A stretch of 64,000 nt of DNA, taken from contig CALGSZ010000002.1 in NCBI GenBank assembly GCA_937901745.1, positions 1 through 64,000 on the forward strand. Direction: 5' to 3'. The stretch's first letter is position 1. The number at the start of each line of letters is the position of its first letter. Below are positions 17,558-26,258 of this stretch, in pieces. This DNA is from an uncultured Chloroflexota bacterium. GTDB lineage: Bacteria; Chloroflexota; Chloroflexia; Thermomicrobiales; UBA6265. A program made the translations under genes and the position numbers. The notes under the pieces are model-generated. The model searched no databases. It worked only from the letters and a program-made list of their open reading frames with translations, and had not been told where the DNA came from.

Positions 17558-18470
17558 AGCGGATGCGCGGATCGGCGATCCCGTAGGCGAGATCGGCTAA
17601 GAGATTGGCGACGACAACCGTAAAGACGAGGAGAAGCGAGAAGAATTGCGCGACGGGGTAGTCGCGCCGGATGACGGCGTCAACGAGCAGATAGCCGACG
17701 CCGGGCCAGCGGAAGATCGTCTCGACGATGAGCGTGTAACCGATCAGCCAGCCGATCCGGAGACCGGCGACGGAGATGACCGGGATCAGCGCGGCCCGAG
17801 CGACGCGCCGGCCGATGATAGTCCACTCGGAGAGTCCCTTGGCACGGTGTGTTCGCACGAAGTCCTGGCTAATCTGCTCCAGCATGGAGGCGCGCATCAT
17901 CCGCATGGTGACGGCGGTCCCCTCGGCGGCCAGGACGATCGTTGGCATCACCAGGTGTCTCGGCTCACAGCATCCGGCGGAGGGGAGCCAGTGAAGCTTG
18001 GATGAAAAGAGGAAGATAAGGAGAACCGCGAGCCAGAAATTCGGGATGCCCATGCCGAGCACGCCGACCGCCGTGGCGAACTGATCGATGATCGAGTTCC
18101 GCTTGGCGGCGGCGATGATCCCGAGCGGGATACCGATGATGTGCGTGACGAGCACGGCCGCGAGGCCGAGGATCAGGCTGTTCTTGCCGTACTCCTTGAA
18201 GAGGTCCCAGATTTCCGCGCCGTTGACGAGCGAGACGCCGAGCTTCCCCTGCACCAGGTTCGAGACGTAGACGAAATATTGGGTGTAGATCGGCTTGTCG
18301 AGGCCGAGCTGTCGGCGGTAGGCAGCGCGCACCTCCTCACGGGCGAGGGGATTGAGCGTCACGCCGCTGGGGTCACCCGGCGCGAAGCGAAGGGAATAGA
18401 AGACGGCGATCGATGCGAAGATGAGGATGACCGCCATCCTCAAGCTTCGCCGTGCGAGATATGCGCCCAT
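17550..18470 (-). CDS. dppB: Dipeptide/oligopeptide ABC transporter permease (DppB-like)
   Basis: A 306-residue protein with the DppB/OppB signature. It opens YLARRSLRMAVILIFASIAVFYSLRFAPGD, has the QLGLDKPIYTQYF segment, SLILGLAAVLVTHIIGIPLGI, the coupling loop FVRTHRAKGLSEWTIIGRRV and a C-terminal DLAYGIADPRIRYE. It begins the minus-strand operon dppB-dppC-hydrolase. Upstream is a 646-bp stretch, and then the terminator of the separate binding-protein gene, so the permeases are not in the same transcript as that protein. Confidence 0.88.
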   Translation of the reverse strand: MGAYLARRSLRMAVILIFASIAVFYSLRFAPGDPSGVTLNPLAREEVRAAYRRQLGLDKPIYTQYFVYVSNLVQGKLGVSLVNGAEIWDLFKEYGKNSLILGLAAVLVTHIIGIPLGIIAAAKRNSIIDQFATAVGVLGMGIPNFWLAVLLIFLFSSKLHWLPSAGCCEPRHLVMPTIVLAAEGTAVTMRMMRASMLEQISQDFVRTHRAKGLSEWTIIGRRVARAALIPVISVAGLRIGWLIGYTLIVETIFRWPGVGYLLVDAVIRRDYPVAQFFSLLLVFTVVVANLLADLAYGIADPRIRYE

Positions 18471-19055
18471 CGGTGTTCCAAGCTACGAGCCGGTAGCCGC
18501 TTTTCCCATTGCATGGGATGGCCTACGGACCATCCCGCTCGGAATCCTCTCGGCTGAACCCAGCCGAGATTCGCGCCAGACGCTGATATGTCAATGATAG
18601 TCGCCGCTGGCCCCTCAACCGCGCTTGAGCTGCTCACGCGAGCCGATGTCCGAAACGCGGACACGGATGTACGCGACAGGCAGCCAGTACCCGTCGCGAT
18701 TCGGAGTACTCGCGCGTTGTCGTTGAGACTGCGCCTGACCTCATTGATCCAGGCTTCACTGTCGGCGAGCCGACGGCGCGCATCTTGCCATAGTTCGCAA
18801 TTTTTCGCGAGACCCTCTGCGGGGCGTTTCCGCGCGGTGGCGGGATTGTGGTGAGCAGACAGGGTCGTTGCTTCAGGCTCAACGTTGTCCGCAAGAGCTA
18901 AGTTGGTCGAGACATTTCGTTGATGACGCACAGGTCTGGAAGGTTCGTGCCTGATCGGTGTGACGTCGGAGGCGGTTTGACTGCCTCTCCGCCAGCGTTT
19001 CAGCTCGCGGGCGCTGAACGTGCAATTGAGCAGGCGTTCACGAATCTGTGACGAG
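18471..19055. other. Non-coding stretch upstream of dppB
   Basis: No convincing gene on either strand. Short open frames here lack family features and ribosome sites. The segment presumably holds the dppBC promoter on the minus strand, but no good -35/-10 pair was identified. Confidence 0.5.
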
Positions 19056-19089
19056 AAAAAAGGACCGGCCGTGCCAACGCGGCCGGTCC
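19056..19089 (-). terminator. Rho-independent terminator of the peptide-binding-protein gene
   Basis: On the minus strand GGACCGGCCG (paired with CGGCCGGTCC, 19062-19071 and 19080-19089) forms a perfect 10-bp stem with an 8-nt loop, followed by six T (19061-19056). It lies 28 bp beyond the stop codon at 19117. This is the clearest intrinsic terminator in the window. Confidence 0.88.
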
Positions 19090-19116
19090 GAATTACGGCG
19101 ATGGAAGTGCAGCTCG

Positions 19117-20820
19117 TTAGTCGAGCCAGACGTCGTTGTAGTACGGGTACAGGTTCCACTGGTGCGGCAGGTACCCGTGGACGTTGTTGCGGTAGACCCA
19201 GATGTTGTTCTTGTTGACGAGCGGGATGGTCGGCAGGCTCTTGGCAACCTCGACTTGGAACCGAGCCGCGGCGGCCATCAGTTCCTCCTCGTTGGCCGCC
19301 TGTCGCCATGCCCGGATCGCTTCGTCAACCTCGGGTACGCTGGCGTGCGCCCAGTTCGGATTCGGGATAGACGCCGTGCTCACGAACTGGCTGATGATGT
19401 CGATCGGGACGGGCCAGAGATACAGGAAGAGGTAAGAGTCCGGATTGTTGGCGAGCTCGTTGAAGTAGGTGCCGCGGTCGTAGACGTCGATCCGCAGGTC
19501 CATGCCGAGCTGCCGGAGCTGGTCTTGGAGCACCGTCGCCATCGCCCGGTTGTACGCCTCGTCCTGGACCGGCATGTGGAACTCCAAGCGCGTGCCATTC
19601 TTGACGAGGATGCCGTCGTCGCCCGGCGTCCAGCCAAGCTCGGCGACCCAAGCCTTCGCCTGCTCGAGGTTGTACTGGTTGTACTGCTCGACTTCCGGCG
19701 TGTAGTACTTGTCGGCCGAAGGCACCGGGCCGTACATCGGCGTGCCTTCGCCGAAGAAGATCGCCTGCGCGATCGCGGCGCGGTCGATCGCGGCCGAGAT
19801 CGCCTGCCGCATCTTCACCTCGTGGAAGTCCAGGTCCGTCCGGTTGAAGCTGACGCCCATGATGTAGCCGGACCACTCCTTGAGGCGAACGACGTTGAGG
19901 TCCGGGTTCGACTCGAGGCGGGCGACGTCCTGGAAGGCCGGACCGTGCAGGGTGTCGATCTCGCCATTCTCGATCTGGATCGCGCGCTGCGAGGCGTCGG
20001 CAAAGAGAGCGATCCAGCGGATACCGTCGAGATACGCCTTGCCCTTGTTCTCGAAGTACGGGACGATCGAGCCTGGGTAGTCCTCCCAGCGATTGACGGT
20101 GACGTGGCTGCCCGGCGCCCACTCGCCGAAGACGAACGGGCCGGAGCCGTCAATCTCCTGCTGGCCGTATTCCTGGCCAAGCTCCTGCCGCTTCTGGACG
20201 TTGACGATGCGCCAGTAGCCGGTCTTGACGACGTTGAGGACGTTGTAGAACGGGTGCGCCATCTTCAGGACGAGCGTTGTGTCGTCCGGCGCCTCAACGG
20301 CCGTGACCGGGTCGAAGAGGGTGCGCAGCGGTGAGCCGCTCTCCGGATCCCGGATCAGGTCGAAGACCTCCTTGATCGCCTGGGCGTTCAGCGGGCGGCC
20401 GGAGTGGAACGTGAGCCCGGAGCGGATCTTGAACGTCACTTCCGTGCCGTCTTCTGAGAACTCCCAGGATTCGGCAAGCTGCGGCACGTAGTTGCCTTCG
20501 GGATCGTTCGTGATGAGCGCGTCATAGAGCGCGAAGAATGCCGGGTCGTACCAGTTGGTGTTGATCGGGTCCATCCGCGAGAAGTCGAGGTCGTATCCCT
20601 CGCGGAGAATTCCGCCAACCTTGGGCTCCTGCCGGCGCGCGGCCTTGGCCGTCGAGCCGTCGTTGCCGGCTGCCTGCGCCGGTCGAGCGCCCGCAAGCAG
20701 CGCCGCGACGGCGGAGACGGATAGCCCGAGCGAGGCGGCGCGCGTCAGCACCTCGCGCCGCGTGAGCCGTTTCTCCTGATACTCACGCACTAGCTGATCA
20801 AGGGCGTTTGAGTCGCTCAC
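19117..20820 (-). CDS. Peptide/solute ABC transporter substrate-binding protein (family 5), Tat-type signal
   Basis: A 567-residue protein. The GTG at 20820 is chosen because AGGAGG sits 6 nt upstream; the open frame to 21060 is upstream sequence. The N-terminus has a twin-Arg-like motif (LTRREVL), then a hydrophobic stretch (ASLGLSVSAVAALLAGA). The mature part is the SBP family 5 fold: GGILREGYDLDFSRMDPI, YVPQLAESWEFSEDGTEVTFKI, FHSGRPLNAQ, VKMRQAISAAIDRAAIA and WVAELGWTPGDDGI. Family members bind peptides, glycosides or nickel. It is monocistronic, with its own promoter and terminator, and probably feeds DppB/DppC downstream. Confidence 0.88.
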   Translation of the reverse strand: MSDSNALDQLVREYQEKRLTRREVLTRAASLGLSVSAVAALLAGARPAQAAGNDGSTAKAARRQEPKVGGILREGYDLDFSRMDPINTNWYDPAFFALYDALITNDPEGNYVPQLAESWEFSEDGTEVTFKIRSGLTFHSGRPLNAQAIKEVFDLIRDPESGSPLRTLFDPVTAVEAPDDTTLVLKMAHPFYNVLNVVKTGYWRIVNVQKRQELGQEYGQQEIDGSGPFVFGEWAPGSHVTVNRWEDYPGSIVPYFENKGKAYLDGIRWIALFADASQRAIQIENGEIDTLHGPAFQDVARLESNPDLNVVRLKEWSGYIMGVSFNRTDLDFHEVKMRQAISAAIDRAAIAQAIFFGEGTPMYGPVPSADKYYTPEVEQYNQYNLEQAKAWVAELGWTPGDDGILVKNGTRLEFHMPVQDEAYNRAMATVLQDQLRQLGMDLRIDVYDRGTYFNELANNPDSYLFLYLWPVPIDIISQFVSTASIPNPNWAHASVPEVDEAIRAWRQAANEEELMAAAARFQVEVAKSLPTIPLVNKNNIWVYRNNVHGYLPHQWNLYPYYNDVWLD

Positions 20821-20871
20821 GAGGATCCTCCTCTCACAATTCGGCACGGTGAAAGATTGTGACGGCGCGGC

Positions 20872-20900
20872 AGCATACTTAGCCGCAGATATCGTGTCAA
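20872..20900 (-). promoter_or_regulatory. Sigma70-type promoter of the peptide-binding-protein gene
   Basis: On the minus strand TTGACA (20900-20895, perfect -35), a 17-nt spacer and TATGCT (20877-20872, 4 of 6 for -10) are followed by the GTG at 20820. The predicted untranslated leader is about 45 nt. Confidence 0.65.
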
Positions 20901-21240
20901 CGTCAAGCCGGTAACGCGTGCGGGAATGGTGCAATCCGCATGGCTCTTCGCGTCTGCAACGAAACGGGTTGGGCGAGTATCCCAAGTGCCTGGCGGGCAA
21001 AATTCCGGTGCCATCATGCCGATTCTTGCCACCATCGCATCTCGAACTGGCCTTGCACAAGGTTGGCGTGCGGAACCACAGCCGCTACGAAGCCTGGAAA
21101 TTTCAGGGGCGATGGCTTGGTAGGTCTTTACAGCCAGATGGTGTTCCTATGCCCTACCGAGCATCCACCGAAAACCCTGTGCCGGGCACGGGGCGAGTCT
21201 ACCGCGGGGTAGGCCGGAAATACGTGCGGAGGAGGATTCG
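20901..21240. other. Intergenic region between divergent binding-protein genes
   Basis: No gene or RNA recognised. It ends in a strong ribosome site (GGAGGAGG, about 6 nt before the ATG at 21241). The promoter for the rightward sugar operon must lie here, but I could not assign it. Confidence 0.45.
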
Positions 21241-22611
21241 ATGGGCTCGTCTCGACTCTCGCGTCGCCAGCTCATGGCCAAGGGTGGCCTGAGCGCCGGA
21301 TTCTTCGCAGCGGCTCTCGCGGCGCCGGGCCCGGTGCGAAGCTACTTGCTGGCGGAAGCGGCCGCGCGGCAGGACGCGCCGCTGCCGGTCGCCGGGGCGG
21401 TCAATGTCGTCGTTTGGACGTACCGACCCGACATCGTCGTTGACAATCTCAAGAAGTGGGCGGAGATGAACGGCCAGCCCGAGCCTCGCTTCGCCGACAT
21501 TCCGGGCGTGTACGACTACGCCAATGTCATCGCTGCCAAGTTCCTCGGCGGCGAGAAGATCGACCTCATGTATTGCCACTCTGACCAGCTCAATCGCTGG
21601 TATCAGGCGGGGTGGCTGCGCGACGACATCGAGCAGATTCCGTGGGTGCAGGAGATGAAGCCGAAGCTCCAGCCGTGGGGCATCGAGAACATGAGCACTC
21701 ACGACGGCAAGATGATCGGGCTCCCGTAGTGGGCGGGCACCAAGTAGCTCGTCTACAACGACATCCACTTCGAGCAGGCCGGCATTACCGCGCCCCCGGA
21801 GACGTGGGAAGAGTTCGAGGAGCAGTGCAAGCAGCTCCAGGCGGCCGGTATTCAGCATCCCTACATTCCGTATTGGCGGAAAGACTTCTGGGCGCTCGGT
21901 TGGTCGCTCTTCGTCGAGTCGTACTCGGACGGCGACTACATCTTCGACGATGAGTACAACCTGACCGTGGTGGACGGGGATACGCCGTTCCGGGCCATGC
22001 TGGAGCGGTGGAAGCGGTTCTACGACACCGGCATCGTTCCGCCCGACGCCTTCGAGATCGGCGATCCGACGGTGCGCTTCAACACCGGCGAGCACAGCTT
22101 CTGCATGAACGACGACTACTCGCACAAGCGCAACAACGATCCGAGCCTCTCCAATATCGCTGGTCACGTCCACAACTTCCTCAATCCCGGCAAGACGCAC
22201 GAGACGACGGCGATCTCGCCGATGTTCGTCCTCGGCAAGCAGTCGAACGTGCCGGCCGAGGTTCAGGAGGATCTCGCCCGGTTCTACGGCTACTCCTACA
22301 AGGATGGCGAGTACCATGTTGCCCTCCGCTGGGTGATCGAAGAGGGGCTGGGAACGATCAACATGGAGGTCATGAGCCGGGAGGATGTCCGCGCCGAGTT
22401 CGCCAAGTGGCGCGACGTCGAGATCTACGACCAGCAGCTCGCGCTCGGCAAGCCGCGCAACGTCCAGAAGCAGCTCTGGTATCCGGAGTGGGAGTTCAAG
22501 ACGCTGAGCCTCGTCCAGGAATTCGTCCTGGGTCAGAAGGATATCGGCACGGTCTTGAAAGAAATGAAGGACAACCTCGACGGCGCCAAGCAGTTGTACC
22601 CGACCTTCTAA
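21241..22611 (+). pseudogene. Sugar ABC transporter substrate-binding protein interrupted by two in-frame TAG codons
   Basis: The frame opens with a twin-Arg-like signal (SRRQLMAKGGLSAGFFAAAL) and reads as a family 1 sugar-binding protein for 162 codons to GKMIGLP. TAG follows at 21727-21729, then WAGTK and a second TAG at 21745-21747. The same frame then continues for 288 codons (LVYNDIHFEQAGITAPPETW ... LYPTF) to a normal stop at 22609-22611. There is no frameshift, and the rest looks well kept (457 codons including stops). In the related binding protein at 33893 the first TAG aligns with Tyr of GLPY. Both TAGs are one change from a Tyr codon. TAG serves as the ordinary stop of several genes here, so recoding is unlikely. 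The gene heads an operon with a fused permease and an ATPase. Confidence 0.85.
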
Positions 22612-22620
22612 GCGACAGGC

Positions 22621-22681
22621 GGAAGGGAGCGAACGACTGGCGACAGGAGGCATGACCTGCCCGCGTCGTCCGTTCCCTTTC
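22621..22681 (+). other. Intercistronic stem-loop between binding protein and permease
   Basis: The 17-nt arms at 22621-22637 and 22665-22681 pair with two G-U pairs and one mismatch. The loop contains a smaller CAGG...CCTG hairpin. It starts 9 nt after the binding-protein stop. Such structures often raise binding-protein mRNA over permease mRNA. No T-run follows, so it is not a typical terminator. Confidence 0.5.
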
Positions 22682-22701
22682 GTTGCGTGAGGGGCCGAGC
22701 A

Positions 22702-24684
22702 ATGTCGAGTACGCCAGTCGCGGTGACGCCGGCGCGAGCGGTCGCGCCACGGCGGTCACGGTCGATCGCGCGCGACCGCTGGTTCGCGTTTTGGCTGGTC
22801 TTGCCGACGATCCTGGCCGTGATCGGTGTCAGCCTCTATCCAGTCGGCTACGCCGTATGGACGTCGCTCCACATGAAGAACCCGGCGCTCGGGCTCGATG
22901 TCTGGGTCGGGTTGGACAACTACCGCAACGTGCTGAGTGGGAAGGAATTCCGCACCGCGATCGGCGTCACCTTCCGGTTCGCGATCGCCTCGACGGTGCT
23001 CTCGGTGCTGCTCGGCTTGGCGATCGCGCTGGTGCTGAATCAGCGATTCGTCGGGCGGGGGCTGATGCGCAGCATCATCCTCGTCCCGTGGGCGATGTCC
23101 GGAACCGTCGTCGGCGTGCTTTGGGCCTGGATCTATGACGGCGGATACGGCACCCTCAATGGCGTCCTTTACAAGCTCGGTCTCATTGATGGCTACAAGG
23201 CCTGGCTGAGCGATTTCGACATCCCGATCCTCGGCCAGGCCGCTCTCTATCTCGTCGTCATCGCGTTCGTCTGGAATAGCGCGCCGATGGCGGCGTTGTT
23301 CTTCCTCGCCGCTCTCCAGTCGGTACCGGATAGCCTCTACCGCGCGGCGAAGATGGACGGGGCGAGCGCGTGGCAGCGCTTCCGGTACATCACGCTGCCG
23401 TGGATCCGGCCGATGTTCCTCCTGGTGCTGATCCTGGCGACGATCAACGGGATCATGGCCTTCGATCTCATTTACTTTCTCACCAAGGGCGGGCCGGGTA
23501 TGGAGACGACGGTCTTCTCCTGGCTTGGCTACAACACGATCTTCGGCTTTTTCCAGTTTGGCCAGGGGACCGCAATTCTCCTGATTCTCACGCTCATCAC
23601 GCTCATCCTGGCGTTCGTCTACATCCGGCTGCTGGACCGCCCGCCGCGCGATTTGGCGACCGGTCGCGGGGTCGCCGAGGCGTCGGTCGAGGAGCTGGAT
23701 GAGGATCTGCGGCGGCGCTCGACGCGGCACGCGCTGGAGCTGGCAGAGCTGAACAGGGCATCGAGCAAGGCGTTCTCGCCGCCCGCCCGCCGATTCTCGA
23801 CCTCACGGCGAATGCGGGTCTGGAAACAGCGGTTGATCTATATCCCGGTCCTGCTGATTTTCTTGTGGTCGCTGGCGCCGGTTGCCTGGCTCGCTTTCTG
23901 CAGCGTTTCGCCATTCACGTCGCTGCTGTCCAAGCCGCCGGACTTCACGCCGGATATCACGCTCCAGAACTACCGCAACATCTTCACGGGAGAGAGCACG
24001 GCCTCGACAGCGGGCGTGCCGCTGGTGGCGACGCGCGTGCCGCAAGCGCTCGTCAACAGCACGGCCGTCAGCCTGTCCGTGGCGGTCATCTGCCTCGTTC
24101 TCGGCTCGCTGGCTGGATATGCCTACGCGCGGCTCAGCCACGTCAAATTCCTTGGCCCGACGCTGATCGGGATCATGATCACGCGGATGATTCCCAACTT
24201 GGCGATCATGGTGCCGTGGTTCATCCTCTTCAGTCGTGCCGGGCTTTCCAATACGAAGCTGGGGCTGATCATCAGCTATTCCAGCTTCAGCATCCCGCTC
24301 GTCCTCTGGATCATGAAGACGTATTTCGAGACCATCCCGTCGAATCTGGAGCGAGCGGCGGCGGTTGATGGCTGCAACCGGCTTCAGGCGCTCTACAAGG
24401 TCGTCTTGCCCTTGGCGGTGCCTGGCTTGATCGCGGCCGGTCTCTTCGCGTTCATCTTCTGCTGGAACGAGTTCATCTTCGCGCTCAACTTGGCCCAGGA
24501 TGATGACTCGATGACGATCACCTACGTGATCGCGCAGATCTTCTCGGTCATTCAGTACGGTCAGCAGAACTACGGCACCCTGTTCGCGGCGGGCATCGTC
24601 GCGATCGTGCCGCCGATCGTTTTGGCGTTCGTCTTCCAGCGGTTCCTGGTGCAAGGGTTGACGGCAGGATCGGTGAAGGGGTGA
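22702..24684 (+). CDS. Fused sugar ABC transporter permease (MalF-like plus MalG-like in one chain)
   Basis: A 660-residue protein from the ATG at 22702 (GAGGGG 7 nt upstream; a GTG at 22687 is also possible). Residues about 25-315 are a complete MalF/UgpA-type permease (RWFAFWLVLPTILAVIGVSLYP ... coupling loop LYRAAKMDGASAWQRFRYITLP ... FFQFGQGTAILLILTL). A charged linker of about 75 residues follows (ATGRGVAEASVEELDEDLRRR). Residues about 385-660 are a complete MalG/UgpE-type permease (LIYIPVLLIFLWSLAPVAWLAF ... coupling loop LERAAAVDGCNRLQALYKVVLP ... RFLVQGLTAGSVKG). Each half is normally a separate protein of about 300 residues. The fusion would give the whole channel as one polypeptide. 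The membrane topology of the linker needs an even number of helices per half, or a cytoplasmic linker. Confidence 0.88.
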   Translation: MSSTPVAVTPARAVAPRRSRSIARDRWFAFWLVLPTILAVIGVSLYPVGYAVWTSLHMKNPALGLDVWVGLDNYRNVLSGKEFRTAIGVTFRFAIASTVLSVLLGLAIALVLNQRFVGRGLMRSIILVPWAMSGTVVGVLWAWIYDGGYGTLNGVLYKLGLIDGYKAWLSDFDIPILGQAALYLVVIAFVWNSAPMAALFFLAALQSVPDSLYRAAKMDGASAWQRFRYITLPWIRPMFLLVLILATINGIMAFDLIYFLTKGGPGMETTVFSWLGYNTIFGFFQFGQGTAILLILTLITLILAFVYIRLLDRPPRDLATGRGVAEASVEELDEDLRRRSTRHALELAELNRASSKAFSPPARRFSTSRRMRVWKQRLIYIPVLLIFLWSLAPVAWLAFCSVSPFTSLLSKPPDFTPDITLQNYRNIFTGESTASTAGVPLVATRVPQALVNSTAVSLSVAVICLVLGSLAGYAYARLSHVKFLGPTLIGIMITRMIPNLAIMVPWFILFSRAGLSNTKLGLIISYSSFSIPLVLWIMKTYFETIPSNLERAAAVDGCNRLQALYKVVLPLAVPGLIAAGLFAFIFCWNEFIFALNLAQDDDSMTITYVIAQIFSVIQYGQQNYGTLFAAGIVAIVPPIVLAFVFQRFLVQGLTAGSVKG

Positions 24685-24770
24685 AAGCGAGTCGCTGGCC
24701 GGCTTGCATCGCCGGGCGTGCTGGCGCGTTGACATCGGCTATCGCCAATCGGCTCGAGGGTTGAAAGACT

Positions 24771-25853
24771 ATGGCGCGGGTCACACTGGAGCGGTTGAGC
24801 AAACATTTCGGCCCGGTCAAGGCGGTCGACGATCTGTCGCTAGAGATCCCGGAGGGGAGCTTCGTCACCCTACTCGGCCCATCGGGGTGCGGCAAGAGCA
24901 CGACGCTCTATTGCATCGCCGGGTTGGAGGAGCCGACCAGCGGCGAAATCTATTTCGATGGCCACAGAGTGACCGATCTCTCGCCGAAGGACCGAGATGC
25001 GGCGCTGGTGTTCCAGGACTACGCGCTCTACCCGCACATGAGCGTCTACGACAACTTGGCGTTCGCGCTGAAGATGCGAAAGACGCCGAGCAGCGAGATC
25101 AAGCAGCGCGTCGAGCAAGTTGCGGCGCTGCTCGGAATCGAGCGGCTGCTCGACCGGCGACCGGCGCAGCTTTCAGGCGGGCAGCGGCAGCGCGTCGCGC
25201 TCGGCCGCGCCTTGGTCCGCAACGCCGCGGTCTTCCTGATGGACGAGCCGCTCTCCAACCTCGATGCGCTGCTGCGCGTCAACACCCGCACCGAGATCAA
25301 GCGGCTCCAGCGAGAGCTTGGTAAGACGACGATCTTCGTCACCCACGATCAGGAAGAGGCGATGGTCCTCTCCGACCGGATCGCGATCCTGCGTGACGGC
25401 GTGCTCCAGCAATACAGCACGCCGGAGGAGACGTACAACGCGCCGGTCAACATGTTCGTGGCTGGGTTCATCGGCAGCCCGCGGATGAACTTCATCAAGG
25501 GGCGCATTGAGGCGAGCAATGGCTGCGCGGTGCTCGACGCGGGCACGCTGCAGGTGAGCCTGCCGGACAACTCCGCCCGCGCGTTGGCGGGGAGGGAGGT
25601 CGTGCTCGGGGTTCGGCCGGAGCACCTGCTGATCGGACCGCCGGCACCGGACGCAACTGTTGGACGCGTCGAGTTGACCGAGCCGGTCGGACCGGTCACC
25701 TATGTGGATTTGACAATTGGGGACCGCCCGCTGAGGGCCAGCATTCCCGGCACGCGCTCGTACCAGGCCGGCGATTCGGTGTCCGTCGCATTCGAGCCCG
25801 GGCGCTTGCACTTCTTCGACGCGGACTCCGGAAACCGTATCGCACCTCAGTGA
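24771..25853 (+). CDS. Sugar ABC transporter ATP-binding protein (MalK/UgpC-like)
   Basis: A 360-residue protein. It has GPSGCGKST (Walker A), the Q-loop VFQDYALYPHM, LSGGQRQRVALGRAL (signature), VFLMDEPLSNLD (Walker B) and the switch His in VTHDQEEA. The C-terminal part (235-360) is the OB-fold regulatory/MOI-type domain typical of MalK-class ATPases (GVRPEHLLIG, VTYVDLTIG, VSVAFEPGRLHFFD). It is the third gene of the operon with the interrupted binding protein and fused permease, 86 bp downstream. The ATPase is intact even though the binding protein is broken, so it may be shared or the system may have decayed recently. Confidence 0.9.
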   Translation: MARVTLERLSKHFGPVKAVDDLSLEIPEGSFVTLLGPSGCGKSTTLYCIAGLEEPTSGEIYFDGHRVTDLSPKDRDAALVFQDYALYPHMSVYDNLAFALKMRKTPSSEIKQRVEQVAALLGIERLLDRRPAQLSGGQRQRVALGRALVRNAAVFLMDEPLSNLDALLRVNTRTEIKRLQRELGKTTIFVTHDQEEAMVLSDRIAILRDGVLQQYSTPEETYNAPVNMFVAGFIGSPRMNFIKGRIEASNGCAVLDAGTLQVSLPDNSARALAGREVVLGVRPEHLLIGPPAPDATVGRVELTEPVGPVTYVDLTIGDRPLRASIPGTRSYQAGDSVSVAFEPGRLHFFDADSGNRIAPQ

Positions 25854-26258
25854 GCTCTCTCCGGGGTGACGGCGCCTGGCTCTGGCCTGCTCAGCGTCGC
25901 CAGGACCGGCGCCCCGCCGACCTCCCGCTCAGACCGGCAGTCGCGACGATCGGCACCGCGGTGGAGCCATCAGGTGGCGCATAGCGCGCTTTCATGACGT
26001 TGTCGGTGCGGCTACCTCCGGTGCTGATCGCTGCGTTGCCAAGACGACAGACTATTTTCCTAGCCGAACAATGTGTATAGACAGTTTCTCACGGATCGCA
26101 CAAACTATCGTTGCCGTTGGTGGTCACTCGGTGCCCTGGCGAATCATGACCGGGGCGTGGCGTAGTCGGTCGAGCGAGGAGGTGAGGCTCTTGCGTGACA
26201 GGCTCGGTGTCTTCAGCGACCGGCTCGATTTCCGGGCTGTCGAAAAGGGGGTGTAACA
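25854..26258. other. Intergenic region before the gluconate-dehydrogenase-type genes
   Basis: No family-like gene. A 61-codon frame (26071-26256) ends 2 nt before the next ATG but has no recognisable features. A local AT-rich patch near 26050-26082 with TATAGA (26076-26081) may be part of the promoter; no matching -35 was found. GGGGG about 8 nt before 26259 is the ribosome site. Confidence 0.4.

Noticed and set aside
18440..19309. 289-codon minus-strand frame spanning the dppB upstream gap and the end of the peptide-binding protein
   Set aside because: It overlaps a strong terminator and two well-supported genes in another frame, and its sequence has no family-like or structured features.
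21241..22611. Use of TAG as a sense codon genome-wide to explain the interrupted binding protein
   Set aside because: TAG is the normal stop codon for several intact genes here (for example those ending at 1641, 31735, 35359, 37427, 43013 and 59483).
26071..26256. 61-codon frame just before the gluconate-dehydrogenase small subunit
   Set aside because: No recognisable domain, weak start, and it lies in the probable promoter and leader region.
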